Below, piece after piece: positions 1 to 8,457 of a stretch of 64,000 nucleotides of DNA. A program made the position numbers and the translations under genes. The notes beneath the pieces are model-generated. The model was not told where the DNA came from. It searched no databases and saw nothing but the letters and a program-made list of their open reading frames with translations. The first letter of the stretch is position 1. Each line of letters opens with the position of its first letter. The DNA is from Yinghuangia soli (GTDB lineage: Bacteria; Actinomycetota; Actinomycetes; Streptomycetales; Streptomycetaceae): NCBI RefSeq assembly GCF_021502675.1, contig NZ_JAKFHA010000041.1:1-64000 (forward strand), written 5' to 3'.

Positions 1-173
1 CGAACAGGGGTCGGGAGCCCCGGCCGTACCCCCCGGCTCATCGGCTCGAACGGCGCCCCGGCTGCCCCGTCCTGCGTACTGCGTCCCGGGTACGGCAACG
101 GCCGGCCCGCGCCGCTGCGGCAACCGCGCGCACGTCCCGCGCGGCGGCCTCCTCCAGAAGGGAGCACCACCCC

Positions 174-1316
174 ATGGTCAATCCCAGCAGGCGCATCGCC
201 ACGGCGGTCCTCGCCATGGCGATCGCCGGCACCGCCGGCCTCACCGCACTGGCCCCCGGGGCCGTCGCGGCCACGGTGTCCACGCCGGTGAACTGCGTGC
301 CGCCGCCCGGTGGCGGCAACGCGTTCGACACCACCCAGAACGTCGACATCGTGGTGACGCCGAGCAAGGCGACCTACGCGGTCGGCGAGAAGGTCACCGT
401 CACCTGGGCCTGGAAGAGCTACCAGAACAACCCGGGCCCGATCCGCATCTCGGCCGGCATGCTCCAGCCGTTCGGCCAGGTGAACGTCGCGGGTGCGCAG
501 ACCGGCGTCGTCGAGGTCACCGGCGGCAAGAACCCGCAGGCCGCCGAGATCGGTTCGCCGATCATCCTGCCCGACATGGTCGGCGAGCTGACCCTGTCCG
601 CGGCCGGCACCGTCGACCTGGCCCCGGGCATCAACCGCACGCGCCCGTACGACACCCCGTCGTACGACGCGATCTGCACGCCCACCGCCACGCCGCAGAC
701 CTCCACGACCCTCAAGGTCGAGGTCCCGGCGCCCGAGACCGCGACGCTGACCGCCACCCCGGGCACCGTCGAGCCGGGCAAGGCGACCTCGCTCGCGGGC
801 ACCAAGTGGACGCCGGGTGCGGCCGCCACGCCGTCGCTGTGCGACGGTGCGGGCGCCAACTGCAGCACCGCGGCCATCTCGGCGCACACCCTGGCGATCG
901 CCGCGGACGGCACGCTGTCCGGCACCGCCACGGTCGCGGCGGGCACCGCGGACGGCGCGTACACCGTCCAGGTCACGGACGGCACCAAGACCGCCACGGC
1001 CGGCCTGAACGTGAAGAAGGCCGAGGTCCCGATCCCGGTCCGCAAGATCACGCTCAGCAAGAACGACGTCCGCCCGTGGACGTTCGTGAAGGTGACCGGC
1101 GAGAACTTCACGCCGAACACCCTGATCGCGGTCATCGGCCTGAACGGCACCACGCCGGTCGCGAACTTCTCGGCCGCGTGGGCGGGTGCGGACGGCAAGT
1201 TCTGCACCTGGATCCTGGTCACCAGCACCAAGATCAACTCGATCTCGGCCGCCGAGATCGACACGTCGTTCAAGTTCGACAAGGTCGCGCTGTCCGGCAT
1301 CTCGGTCCACTGGTGA
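174..1316 (+). CDS. Secreted beta-sandwich (Ig/neocarzinostatin-like) protein, unknown function
   Basis: A 380-residue exported protein. The start ATG follows a purine-rich ribosome site (GAAGGGAG) about 8 nt upstream. Residues 1-33 form a Sec signal peptide: Arg-Arg at 6-7, a long Ala/Leu/Gly core, and an Ala-Val-Ala cleavage site. The mature chain is rich in Thr, Val, Ala and Gly with no membrane segment or sorting signal. Residues about 188-280 resemble the Ig/neocarzinostatin-like fold of actinomycete exported proteins (tandem TxTP-G-V-PG and YTVQVTDG-type strands), including one Cys pair. A last module covers about 290-380. No catalytic motif is visible. A strong hairpin lies 100 bp downstream. 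Function is unknown; extracellular adhesion or binding is only a guess from the fold. Confidence 0.75.
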   Translation: MVNPSRRIATAVLAMAIAGTAGLTALAPGAVAATVSTPVNCVPPPGGGNAFDTTQNVDIVVTPSKATYAVGEKVTVTWAWKSYQNNPGPIRISAGMLQPFGQVNVAGAQTGVVEVTGGKNPQAAEIGSPIILPDMVGELTLSAAGTVDLAPGINRTRPYDTPSYDAICTPTATPQTSTTLKVEVPAPETATLTATPGTVEPGKATSLAGTKWTPGAAATPSLCDGAGANCSTAAISAHTLAIAADGTLSGTATVAAGTADGAYTVQVTDGTKTATAGLNVKKAEVPIPVRKITLSKNDVRPWTFVKVTGENFTPNTLIAVIGLNGTTPVANFSAAWAGADGKFCTWILVTSTKINSISAAEIDTSFKFDKVALSGISVHW

Positions 1317-1417
1317 CCGCAGCGGTACAGCAGGACCGGCAACACCGGTGACGATGCGGGCTGCCACCCGGATCGCCCCCTGACCCGGCCGCAACGGGTC
1401 GCCTGAACGAAGCGAAC

Positions 1418-1456
1418 GGCCCTGGTACTCCTCACCCGAGGAGTACCAGGGCCTTT
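1418..1456. terminator. Perfect 16-bp hairpin, probably bidirectional terminator
   Basis: A perfect 16-bp stem (arms 1418-1433 and 1438-1453) with loop ACCC, followed by TTT on the plus strand. It lies between the plus-strand secreted protein and the minus-strand regulator ending at 1515, so it can end transcription from both sides. Confidence 0.8.
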
Positions 1457-1514
1457 GGCGTGCCGCCCTGGGGACCGCGCAGGTCCGACCTGGTCCGCCG
1501 ACCTGCCGTACCGG

Positions 1515-2018
1515 CTAGGGCGCCGGCGGATCGGCCGCCGGGTCCGGCCCGGCGCCCGGCTCGGCCATCTCCGCCCACACGGTCTTGCCGCGGCGGCCGT
1601 GCACCACCACACCCCACTCGCGCGCCAGCCGCCGCACGATGTGCAGCCCGTGCCCGCCCGCCCGCAGGCCGTCGAAGGGGCTGCGCGCCTCGGGCATCCG
1701 GGTGCTGCGGTCGTCCACCTCCAGGCGCACCGTGCCCGGCGTGCAGACCAGGCGCAGCTCGACCGGGCCGCCGCCGTGCAGGCAGGCGTTGGTGACCAGT
1801 TCGACCGCGACCAGCAGGATGTCGTCGGCGGCGGGCTCCGGGGCCCGGCCGCCGGGCGGCAGCCAGCCGTACGCCTGCATCGCGGTGCGCAGGAACACCC
1901 GCGCCCTGGCCACCGCGCCGGACGCCGTGGTGAACGGCAGCCGCCGCACCTGCCGGGGTCCGGGGCCGCGGTCCCGCGCGTCCCCGCCTCCGGAGGCACG
2001 CGACCGCATGGCGCTCAT
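1515..2018 (-). CDS. RsbW-like ATP-binding regulator (HATPase fold)
   Basis: A 167-residue soluble protein of the GHKL/HATPase_c family, as in SpoIIAB/RsbW anti-sigma kinases, of which streptomycetes carry many. The N-box is at about 68-81 with Glu73 and Asn77 (ELVTNACLHGG). The G1 box is weak at about 101-105 (VDDRS) and the glycine lid is at 121-125 (GGHGL). No sensor or phosphoacceptor domain is present. The ATG at 2018 was chosen because the Arg-rich upstream extension looks non-coding; ATG 2009 is an alternative. It is transcribed away from a second HATPase-like gene at 2300. By family, it would bind a sigma factor or an STAS-domain anti-anti-sigma factor, but no such partner is adjacent. 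Confidence 0.75.
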   Translation of the reverse strand: MSAMRSRASGGGDARDRGPGPRQVRRLPFTTASGAVARARVFLRTAMQAYGWLPPGGRAPEPAADDILLVAVELVTNACLHGGGPVELRLVCTPGTVRLEVDDRSTRMPEARSPFDGLRAGGHGLHIVRRLAREWGVVVHGRRGKTVWAEMAEPGAGPDPAADPPAP

Positions 2019-2299
2019 CAAGGGGGATCCACTTCGTCGGAGCTGCTGCTCGGGGATAGTGCCCGTTCCGCGGCGCCGGACACCATCCGGCACCGCGCAT
2101 CTACTCGCGCAGAACAGATGCCGCAGGTCAGCGTGTCGCTTCTGGTCGGCGGAACGCATTGCGGCATGATCTCGGCGCGCGCCATGCTAGTGGGCCCTGC
2201 TCCCGCCGGGGCGCTGTCGCACCGTGCGGGACGCAAATGCGCATGCCCGCGGGCCCGGCCCGCCCCGACCGCCCGTTCGCCCGTCGTGCGAGGACCTTC

Positions 2300-2698
2300 A
2301 TGACTGCCGACCAGCGGGACCTGCACCGGACCGCCCGCCTGAGCACCGCACCCGCGGCCATTCCGCAGGCCCGCCGGCTGCTCACCGAGGCACTCGCGGA
2401 CTGGGGCGTGCCGCCCGGCACCGACCTGGCGTACGACCTGCGGCTGATCGTGTCCGAGCTGGCCGCGGACTCGGTGCGCAACGCCGACCGGCTCTCCCCC
2501 GGCTTCACCCTCACCATGGTGTTCGGCGACGGGCACATCGGCGTCGGCGTGCACGACGCCGACCCGCGCCGGCCCGGCGGCGACGGCCTCGACGTGGTGC
2601 ACGAGGTGATCACCGAGGCGGACGGCATCACCGACGTGCAGTCCACCGCGGACGGCGGCAAGACGACCTGGGTGGTCCTGCCGGTCCACAAGCGCTGA
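2300..2698 (+). CDS. Small ATP-binding regulator (HATPase-like)
   Basis: A 132-residue protein of the small streptomycete RsbW-like group. ATG 2300 is preceded by AGGA at a 6-nt spacing; the longer upstream reading is Arg/Pro-rich and unlikely to be translated. Visible elements are a degenerate N-box (SELAADSVRNA, Glu53 and Asn61), a G1-like VHDAD at 84-88 and a glycine-rich lid GGDGL at 93-97. The N-box differs from the canonical ELVTNA form, so kinase activity is uncertain while nucleotide binding is plausible. It is divergent from the related gene ending at 2018, so both share the 281-bp region between them. The stop codon lies inside a terminator hairpin. Confidence 0.7.
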   Translation: MTADQRDLHRTARLSTAPAAIPQARRLLTEALADWGVPPGTDLAYDLRLIVSELAADSVRNADRLSPGFTLTMVFGDGHIGVGVHDADPRRPGGDGLDVVHEVITEADGITDVQSTADGGKTTWVVLPVHKR

Positions 2699-2730
2699 GC
2701 CCCGCCCCCGCGCAGGCGGGAACGGGGCTC
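2697..2730. terminator. Hairpin between convergent genes
   Basis: Outer arms GAGCCCCG (2697-2704) and CGGGGCTC (2723-2730) with inner pairing CCCGC/GCGGG. It starts at the stop codon of the plus-strand regulator and lies just past the minus-strand lyase gene ending at 2754. Confidence 0.65.
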
Positions 2731-2753
2731 GGCAGCGGCGCATTCCGCGGGCG

Positions 2754-3722
2754 TCAGCCCTGCGGCGGCTCGAACTTGCTGGTGCGGGTCATGCCCGCGG
2801 CGCGGCCCTTGGCGGAGATGACCAGCGCCATCTTGCGGGACGCCTCGTCGATCATCTCGTCGCCGAGCATCGCGGCGCCCTTGGCGCCGCCCTCGGCCGA
2901 GGTGCACCAGTCGTACGCGTCCAGGATCAGCTCGGCGTGGTCGTAGTCCGCCTGGGACGGCGCGTAGACCTCGTTCGCGGCGTCGATCTGGCCCGGGTGC
3001 AGCACCCACTTGCCGTCGTAGCCCAGCGCGGCCGAGCGGCCCGCCACGCGGCGGAACCCGTCGGTGTCCTTGATCTGCAGGTACGGGCCGTCGATCGCCT
3101 GCAGGTCGTGCATGCGCGCGGCCATCAGGATCCGCATGAGGATGTAGTGGTAGGCGTCGCCCGTGTCGTAGCCGGGCGGCTGCTCGCCGACGACCAGCGA
3201 CTTCATGTTGATGGACGCCATGAAGTCGGCCGGGCCGAAGATGATCGTCTCGATGCGCGGCGACGCGGCCGCGATCTCGTCGACGTTCACCAGGCCGCGC
3301 GCGTTCTCGATCTGCGCCTCGATGCCGATCCGCCCGACCTCCAGGCCGACGGTCTTCTCGATCTGGGTGAGCAGCAGGTCCAGCGCCTTGATCTGCCCGG
3401 CGTCCTGCACCTTGGGCAGCATGATGCAGTCCAGGTTCGCGCCCGCGCCCTCCACGACGGTCACCACGTCGCGGTAGGTCCAGTGCGTGGTCCAGTCGTT
3501 GACCCGCACGGTGCGGATGCGGTCGCCCCACTCGCCCGTGTTGAGCGCGTCGACGATGGTGTGGCGGGCGCCTTCCTTGGCGAGCGGCGCGCAGGCGTCC
3601 TCGAGGTCGAGGAACACCTGGTCCACCGGCAGGCCTTGGGCCTTCTCGATGAAGCGGGGGTTGCTGCCCGGAACTGCCATACAGGAACGGCGGGAACGCA
3701 GGCTACGCGATGTGGCGGCCAT
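2754..3722 (-). CDS. HpcH/HpaI aldolase / citrate lyase family CoA-ester lyase
   Basis: A 322-residue cytoplasmic TIM-barrel enzyme of the citrate lyase beta-subunit / malyl-CoA lyase family, which splits or forms 3-hydroxyacyl-CoA esters such as (S)-malyl-CoA or methylmalyl-CoA with Mg2+. Visible family residues are the N-terminal VPGSN loop (17-21), the LEDA segment (Glu41, Asp42), LPK (102-104), the metal-binding Glu135/Glu139 region ending in ARGL (141-144), and GPAD with Asp166. The length fits malyl-CoA lyases. GGGAGGA lies 6 nt before the ATG. Relatives often sit with ethylmalonyl-CoA pathway genes, but this one is solitary, so the substrate is not assigned. Confidence 0.85.
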   Translation of the reverse strand: MAATSRSLRSRRSCMAVPGSNPRFIEKAQGLPVDQVFLDLEDACAPLAKEGARHTIVDALNTGEWGDRIRTVRVNDWTTHWTYRDVVTVVEGAGANLDCIMLPKVQDAGQIKALDLLLTQIEKTVGLEVGRIGIEAQIENARGLVNVDEIAAASPRIETIIFGPADFMASINMKSLVVGEQPPGYDTGDAYHYILMRILMAARMHDLQAIDGPYLQIKDTDGFRRVAGRSAALGYDGKWVLHPGQIDAANEVYAPSQADYDHAELILDAYDWCTSAEGGAKGAAMLGDEMIDEASRKMALVISAKGRAAGMTRTSKFEPPQG

Positions 3723-3827
3723 CAGAGGTCCTCCCAGTGCATGCTGATCGTGCGGTCAGGTTACTGGGAGGTCACCTACGGGGCTATATGGGGTGCATCG
3801 CGTCCGGCATGTGGGACCCTGGCGTCC

Positions 3828-4421
3828 ATGACCGAGCCTGGAACGCCTGCGGCCGCCGCCCCGGCCCCGGCCGACGCGCTGCTGGACGCGGCCCTGCTGG
3901 AGGAGGCCGCGAAGAAGTCCGGCCTGCTGTGGATCGCCCCCGCCGACGGGCCCGGTGCCGGTCCGGCGCGGCCGGTCTGGCACGTGTGGCACGAAGGCGC
4001 GGTGCACATCCTGCTGGCCCGCACCGGCGAGGCCGGCGCGGCCGCTGCCTCCGCCGAGCAGTACGTCCCGGGCCTGGCCGAGGCCGCGGCCGCCGAGGTG
4101 ACGCTGCGCAGCAAGGACAAGGGCGGCCGGCTGATCACGTGGTCCGCCGACGTGGCGGTGCTGGACGCCGGGCATGCCGACTGGGCGGCCGCCGCGGCGG
4201 CGCTGCATGCCGAGCGCCTGAACGCCCCGGACGGCGAGGAGCAGCCGCTGCGCTGGGCCCGCGAGTGCGTGGTGGTCCGGCTGGGTGCGGCCCGCACGGT
4301 CGCGCGCGGCGCGGCACTGCCGTCCGCATCGCATGCCGCAGCGCCGGTGCCGACCCCGGCCGGGACGCGCGGCCGCACACCGCTCAACCTGTCCTTCGGC
4401 AAGCGCCTGCGCGGCCGCTGA
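3828..4421 (+). CDS. Conserved hypothetical protein, possible flavin-type split barrel
   Basis: A 197-residue soluble protein with no signal peptide or membrane segment. After an Ala/Pro-rich N-terminus, residues about 25-155 alternate beta-rich segments (SGLLWIAP, PVWHVWHEGAVHILLAR, GRLITWSADVAVL) in a way that recalls pyridoxamine-phosphate-oxidase-like split barrels, but no cofactor motif can be confirmed by eye. The C-terminus is basic (KRLRGR). ATG 3828 lacks a convincing ribosome site; GACCCT lies 7 nt upstream and is only a weak -10 match. It is divergent from the lyase gene and convergent with the lipoprotein gene ending at 4456. Function unknown. Confidence 0.65.
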   Translation: MTEPGTPAAAAPAPADALLDAALLEEAAKKSGLLWIAPADGPGAGPARPVWHVWHEGAVHILLARTGEAGAAAASAEQYVPGLAEAAAAEVTLRSKDKGGRLITWSADVAVLDAGHADWAAAAAALHAERLNAPDGEEQPLRWARECVVVRLGAARTVARGAALPSASHAAAPVPTPAGTRGRTPLNLSFGKRLRGR

Positions 4422-4455
4422 GCAGCCCCTCGGCAGCCCCCGAGTAGGCCGCTGC

Positions 4456-5379
4456 CTAACGCGCCGCGATGCCGGAGGCGGTGCCCGTACCGGTGCTGCT
4501 GCCGGTCCGGCTCGGCGTGCCCGAGGACGAGCCGGTGCCCGGGGTCCGCGTGGCGGGCGGCTTCGTGTTCTGGGTCGCCGGCTTCTTGGTCGACGACTTC
4601 GTCGACGAACCGGTCGGCGCCGGGGACAGGTCCTTGTCGACGACCTGGTCCGGGTCGGGCGCGCTGATGACGGTGCGCTCGTTGTAGCCGAGGAAGTCCA
4701 CCGCGCCCTTGGTCGGCGCGGCCTGGTCCGCCTCGAAGCGCATCAGGTACGGCGCGCCCTCGGTGGCCACCCAGATGGTGCCGCCGCCCGGGCCGCGGTC
4801 CACGAGCGCGATCGCGCGGCGCCCGTTGACCTCGCGGATGTCGCCCTTCTCCAGCGCGCCCGGCTTGCCGAGCAGCTTCACGACCAGGCGCTCGACGTAG
4901 GTGTTCTCGACCAGCCCGGCGTACTTCTTGTCGCCGACCGGGATCTGCACGTACTTGCCGTTGTTGACGGTCTCGACCTGCGCGTTGCCGACCTCGGACC
5001 AGAACCGCGTATCGCCCTGCAGCCACACCTGGTTCTGCACGCGCGTGACGCGCGCGGTGACCTTGCCGTCCACGATGGTGCCTTCGCTGCCCGCGTTGGT
5101 GAACGTCATGTCGACGCTGAACGGCGCGGTCGCCCCGGGTGCCGTGATGGCGCCCTTGATGTGCACGAACGCCGCGGCCGCGGTGGCGGCTTGGGCGCGC
5201 TGCAGGATGGCCGCCGGGTCCAGCGAACCGACCTGGTTGCCGAGCGGCAGGCCGACCGACGGCTCGTCGCTCGGGTCGGTGAACGAACGGTGCGCAGGCT
5301 TGCCCACGCTGCAGCCGACCGCCAGGACCGCGGCCACCAGCGCCGTCGCCGTCAGCCGCCGCGCGCTTCCTCGAGACAC
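4456..5379 (-). CDS. Secreted lipoprotein, LppX/LprAFG-like
   Basis: A 307-residue exported lipoprotein. The GTG start at 5379 has AAGGA upstream. A short basic N-terminus and Ala/Val-rich core end in a lipobox-like AVGC, so Cys about 23 would be lipid-modified. The body has the alternating beta-strand pattern of the actinobacterial LppX_LprAFG group (an 'all alternating helix-strand half-barrel' repeatedly containing F-V-H-I-K-G and T-V-V-K-L segments), a fold that binds lipids in mycobacterial members. The last 70 residues are a low-complexity Ser/Thr/Pro tail. It lies directly downstream of a second lipoprotein of similar type, so the two are probably co-transcribed paralogues. Lipid carriage at the membrane surface is inferred from the family. 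Confidence 0.75.
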   Translation of the reverse strand: MSRGSARRLTATALVAAVLAVGCSVGKPAHRSFTDPSDEPSVGLPLGNQVGSLDPAAILQRAQAATAAAAFVHIKGAITAPGATAPFSVDMTFTNAGSEGTIVDGKVTARVTRVQNQVWLQGDTRFWSEVGNAQVETVNNGKYVQIPVGDKKYAGLVENTYVERLVVKLLGKPGALEKGDIREVNGRRAIALVDRGPGGGTIWVATEGAPYLMRFEADQAAPTKGAVDFLGYNERTVISAPDPDQVVDKDLSPAPTGSSTKSSTKKPATQNTKPPATRTPGTGSSSGTPSRTGSSTGTGTASGIAAR

Positions 5380-5475
5380 CGCCAGATTCCTTAAATGTGA
5401 AGCCCGGTGCAGCCGGGCGCAGGCCGGTGGAGCAGGACCGGAGGCAACGGTATCCCGCGGCGCCCGGCACACAGG

Positions 5476-6327
5476 TCAGGGTGTACGCGTCCCGGTGGGT
5501 TTGGCGGTCGCCTTGCCGGTCGGCTTCGCGGTCGCCTTGCCGGTGGGCGAGGGGCCGCCGGACGGCGAGGGCTGGCCGGCATCGGTGCCCGGCGCGGTCG
5601 GCGGGGCCGAGGGGTTGAGCGAGCCGTAGTCGACGACCTTGTCGCCGCTGGGGAGTTCGACGGGGAAGTCCAGGTCGTACTCGTACAGGTCGAGCCGCCC
5701 GGCATTGGGACCGGGGCTGTACCGCATGGGGTAGGGCTTGCCGGCCAGGGAGACGTAGAGCTCGCCGCCGCGCCCCTTGTTGGCGGCCAGCGCGAGCGTC
5801 TCGATGCCGCGCACGTTCTTGCGGCCGTCCTTCTTGACCTTGCCGTTCAGCCGGAAAAGCTCGTCGAGCAGCGGGTGCAGCTGGGTGAAGCCGGACAGCC
5901 GGGCGAACGCCGGGTCGTCCGGCGGCACCTTCACGAACTTGTCGCGGAGCACCTTCGCGGAGTCCGCCGCGTCGGGGTCCTGCCGCCCGTCGCGCGGCTG
6001 GTAGAGCGTCTCGTCGCCGCGCACGAAGAGGTCCGGGCCGACCCGGAGCAGCTCGATCTTGCTGCCCGCGGTGACGATCTCGCCGGTCGCGCCTTCGGTC
6101 TTGATGCGGATGTCGATCTGGTACTCGGTCTTCTGCGTCACCCAGGTGCCGGTGACGTGCACCGCGACGGCCGCCTTCGCGGTCTGCTTGGCCTGCTCGA
6201 TGATGGTCTCGGTGGGCTCCGCGGCCAGGCCGGTCGGATCGTCGCCCGACGAGCAGGCCGTACCGAGGGTGCCGAGCAGGGACACCAGGAGAAGCAGGAC
6301 GAAGGGCGCTCGCATCGGTCGGCGCAA
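5476..6327 (-). CDS. Secreted lipoprotein, LppX/LprAFG-like paralogue
   Basis: About 283 residues. A TTG start at 6327 is preferred because GAGGGG lies 5 nt before it; the ATG at 6315, four codons in, has no ribosome site at usable distance (279 residues if used). The signal peptide is Leu-rich with a lipobox-like LGTAC followed by Ser-Ser-Gly. The body repeats the beta-strand layout of the downstream lipoprotein (AVHVTGTW, IDIRIKTEG, FVRGDETLY). The C-terminal 25 residues contain two copies of TGKATAKP, a low-complexity tail. The gene is divergent from the MgtE-N gene and 96 bp upstream of its paralogue. A lipid-binding role is a family inference. Confidence 0.72.
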   Translation of the reverse strand: MRRPMRAPFVLLLLVSLLGTLGTACSSGDDPTGLAAEPTETIIEQAKQTAKAAVAVHVTGTWVTQKTEYQIDIRIKTEGATGEIVTAGSKIELLRVGPDLFVRGDETLYQPRDGRQDPDAADSAKVLRDKFVKVPPDDPAFARLSGFTQLHPLLDELFRLNGKVKKDGRKNVRGIETLALAANKGRGGELYVSLAGKPYPMRYSPGPNAGRLDLYEYDLDFPVELPSGDKVVDYGSLNPSAPPTAPGTDAGQPSPSGGPSPTGKATAKPTGKATAKPTGTRTP

Positions 6328-6508
6328 CGGATCCCCTCGGGGCGCGGGCAGCGGGTGGGTGCCCCCGAGCGTACAAAGGCCTGCGGCGGGCATCACACCG
6401 GGCCGGTGCGGGCAAGGGGTGAAGACCGTTCCGGACGATCTCCCGAAGATCACAAAATGCGGTCGGCCGGTACTGTGCAGTCCTGACGAGGAGCGAGAGG
6501 AGCCGGGC

Positions 6509-7813
6509 ATGAACGGCACGCCGGGCCGCGTGTTCATCTCGCACTTGTCCGCGGTCGCGGTGTTCGACCCGGGCGGCGACCAGGTCGGCCGGCTGCGCGA
6601 CGTGGTGATCGCGCTGCGCACCGGCAACCAGCCGCCCCGCGTGCTGGGCCTGGCCGTCGAGGTCGCCACCCGGCGCCGCATCTTCGTGCCGATGACCCGG
6701 GTGACCAGCGTGGAGACCGGCGAGGTCATCACCACCGGACTGGTCAACATGCGGCGCTTCGAGCAGCGCCCGACCGAGACGCTGGTGCTCGCCGAGATGC
6801 TGGACCGGCGCGTGACGCTGGTGGAGACCGGCGAGCAGGTGACCGTGCTCGACGTGGCGATGAGCGCCGGGCGCGGCCGCGACTGGTACATCAGCAAGCT
6901 GTTCGTGCAGAAGGGCGGCAGCGGTTCCGCGCTGCGCCGGCGCCGCGGCGAGACGCTGACCGTGGACTGGAACGCGGTCACCGGCTTCGAGCGGCCCGAG
7001 GACCAGCAGGGCGCCGCGAACCTGCTCGCCACGTTCGAGCAGCTGCGCCCCGCGGACCTCGCCAACGTGCTGCACAACCTGTCCTCGAAGCGCCGCGTCG
7101 AGGTCGCCGCGGCCCTCGACGACGACCGGCTGGCGGACGTCCTGGAGGAGCTCCCCGAGGACGACCAGGTGGAGATCCTGGGCCAGCTGCGCGAGGAGCG
7201 CGCCGCCGACGTCCTGGAGGCGATGGACCCGGACGACGCCGCCGACCTCATCTCCGAGCTGCCCGAGGCGACCGCCGAACGCCTCCTGGACCTGATGGAG
7301 CCGGACGAGGCGGAGGACGTCCGCCGGCTGCTCACCTATTCGGACGACACGGCCGGCGGCATGATGACCACCGAGCCGATCGTGCTGGAGCCGGACGCGA
7401 CCATCGCCGAGGCCCTCGCGCTGGTCCGCAACCCCGACCTGTCCCCCGCGCTGGCCAGCCAGGTGTACGTGTGCCGGCCGCCGACCGAGACGCCGACCGG
7501 CAAGTACCTCGGCACCGTGCACTTCCAGCGGCTGCTGCGCGATCCGCCGTTCACGCTGGTCGGCGCGGTCGTCGACACCGACCTGCGGCCGCTGCGGCCG
7601 GACACCGCACTGGCCGACGTGACCAGCTTCCTGGCCGCGTACAACATGGTCGCGGCGCCCGTGGTGGACGAGGACGACCACCTGCTCGGCGCGGTCACCG
7701 TCGACGACGTCCTGGACCACCTGCTGCCGCAGGACTGGCGTGAAGGCGCACTGCACGGCGAGCCGCGGGGCGTCGACCCGGCCCAGGTGAGGAGCCGCCT
7801 CCATGGCACGTGA
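6509..7813 (+). CDS. Soluble MgtE-N / CBS-domain protein with N-terminal PRC-barrel-like region
   Basis: A 434-residue cytoplasmic protein. GAGAGGAG lies 7 nt before ATG 6509. Residues 1-150 look like two PRC-barrel-type beta repeats (GRLRDVVIAL, LVNMRRFEQRP). Residues about 165-270 are the alpha-helical MgtE N-domain with repeated D-L-A-N-V-L / D-V-L-E-E-L-P and acidic helices. Residues about 275-410 are a CBS pair (AGGMMTTEPIVLEP ... AAPVVDEDDHLLGAVTVDDVLDHLLP). The MgtE channel domain is missing, so this is a sensor-like protein, not a Mg2+ channel. It overlaps the DUF1003 gene by 11 bp. Sensing of Mg2+ or nucleotides is inferred from the domains. Confidence 0.85.
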   Translation: MNGTPGRVFISHLSAVAVFDPGGDQVGRLRDVVIALRTGNQPPRVLGLAVEVATRRRIFVPMTRVTSVETGEVITTGLVNMRRFEQRPTETLVLAEMLDRRVTLVETGEQVTVLDVAMSAGRGRDWYISKLFVQKGGSGSALRRRRGETLTVDWNAVTGFERPEDQQGAANLLATFEQLRPADLANVLHNLSSKRRVEVAAALDDDRLADVLEELPEDDQVEILGQLREERAADVLEAMDPDDAADLISELPEATAERLLDLMEPDEAEDVRRLLTYSDDTAGGMMTTEPIVLEPDATIAEALALVRNPDLSPALASQVYVCRPPTETPTGKYLGTVHFQRLLRDPPFTLVGAVVDTDLRPLRPDTALADVTSFLAAYNMVAAPVVDEDDHLLGAVTVDDVLDHLLPQDWREGALHGEPRGVDPAQVRSRLHGT

Positions 7814-8447
7814 GCCGCAGGGCGCGCTGCCCGACGAGCGGCGGCGGCGGCCGCGGCTCGACCAGCCCAAGCTGCCGCAGCGGCGGTTCAGCCCGTTCCC
7901 CAAGTACGACCCGGAGTCGTTCGGCCGGATCTCCGAGCGCATCGCGCGCTTCCTGGGCACCGGCCGGTTCCTGGTCTACATGACCGCGACGATCATCCTG
8001 TGGGTGCTGTGGAACATCGCGGCGCCCACCGAGTGGAAGTTCGACCAGTACCCGTTCATCTTCCTGACCCTGGCGCTGTCCCTGCAGGCCTCGTACGCGG
8101 CCCCGCTGATCCTGCTCGCGCAGAACCGGCAGGACGACCGCGACCGGGTGAACCTGGAGCAGGACCGGGCCCGCAACGAGCGCAACATCGCGGACACCGA
8201 GTACCTCACGCGCGAGGTCGCGGCGCTGCGCATCGCGCTGGGCGAGGTGGCCACCCGGGACTTCCTGCGCTCCGAACTCCAGTCGCTCATCAAGGAGCTC
8301 GACGAGCGCCGGGAGACCGAGCAGTGGCTGTCCGCGCAGGTGGACGCGGTGCTGGGCGACGATGCGGACGGCGGCGAGGGCCGATCGGGCCGGGACGGCG
8401 GGAGAGGTGGGCCACCTCGGCGCGGAGGGCCCCCTTCGGGGACGTAA
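7803..8447 (+). CDS. DUF1003 family membrane protein
   Basis: A 214-residue protein. Residues about 40-125 match DUF1003: the F-G-R-I-S-E-R-IARFLGTGRF run, a membrane helix at about 56-72 (VYMTATIILWVLWNIAA), the family motif FDQYPFIFL, a second helix at about 83-102, then QNRQDDRDR. Residues about 115-185 form a charged helix likely to be coiled coil. The C-terminus is Gly/Arg/Pro-rich. The start codon lies inside the MgtE-N gene (11-bp overlap), so translation is coupled. The function of DUF1003 proteins is not established; co-translation with a soluble MgtE-N/CBS sensor suggests a membrane partner. Confidence 0.85.
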   Translation: MAREPQGALPDERRRRPRLDQPKLPQRRFSPFPKYDPESFGRISERIARFLGTGRFLVYMTATIILWVLWNIAAPTEWKFDQYPFIFLTLALSLQASYAAPLILLAQNRQDDRDRVNLEQDRARNERNIADTEYLTREVAALRIALGEVATRDFLRSELQSLIKELDERRETEQWLSAQVDAVLGDDADGGEGRSGRDGGRGGPPRRGGPPSGT

Positions 8448-8450
8448 GCT
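8445..8450 (+). promoter_or_regulatory. Putative -10 (TAAGCT) of a leaderless mrp transcript
   Basis: TAAGCT ends 7 nt before the mrp start codon, where no good Shine-Dalgarno is present. No clear -35 is seen. Confidence 0.35.
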
Positions 8451-8457
8451 CACTCGT

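Noticed and set aside
1-173. A gene at the left edge
   Set aside because: Only out-of-frame or antisense readings with poor composition are open; the stretch looks like the leader of the secreted protein gene.
3776-7960. 1394-codon minus-strand open frame
   Set aside because: It runs through lipoprotein, MgtE-N and other genes in other frames; composition is Arg/Pro/Gly/Ala-rich low complexity, as expected from GC-biased DNA with few stop codons.
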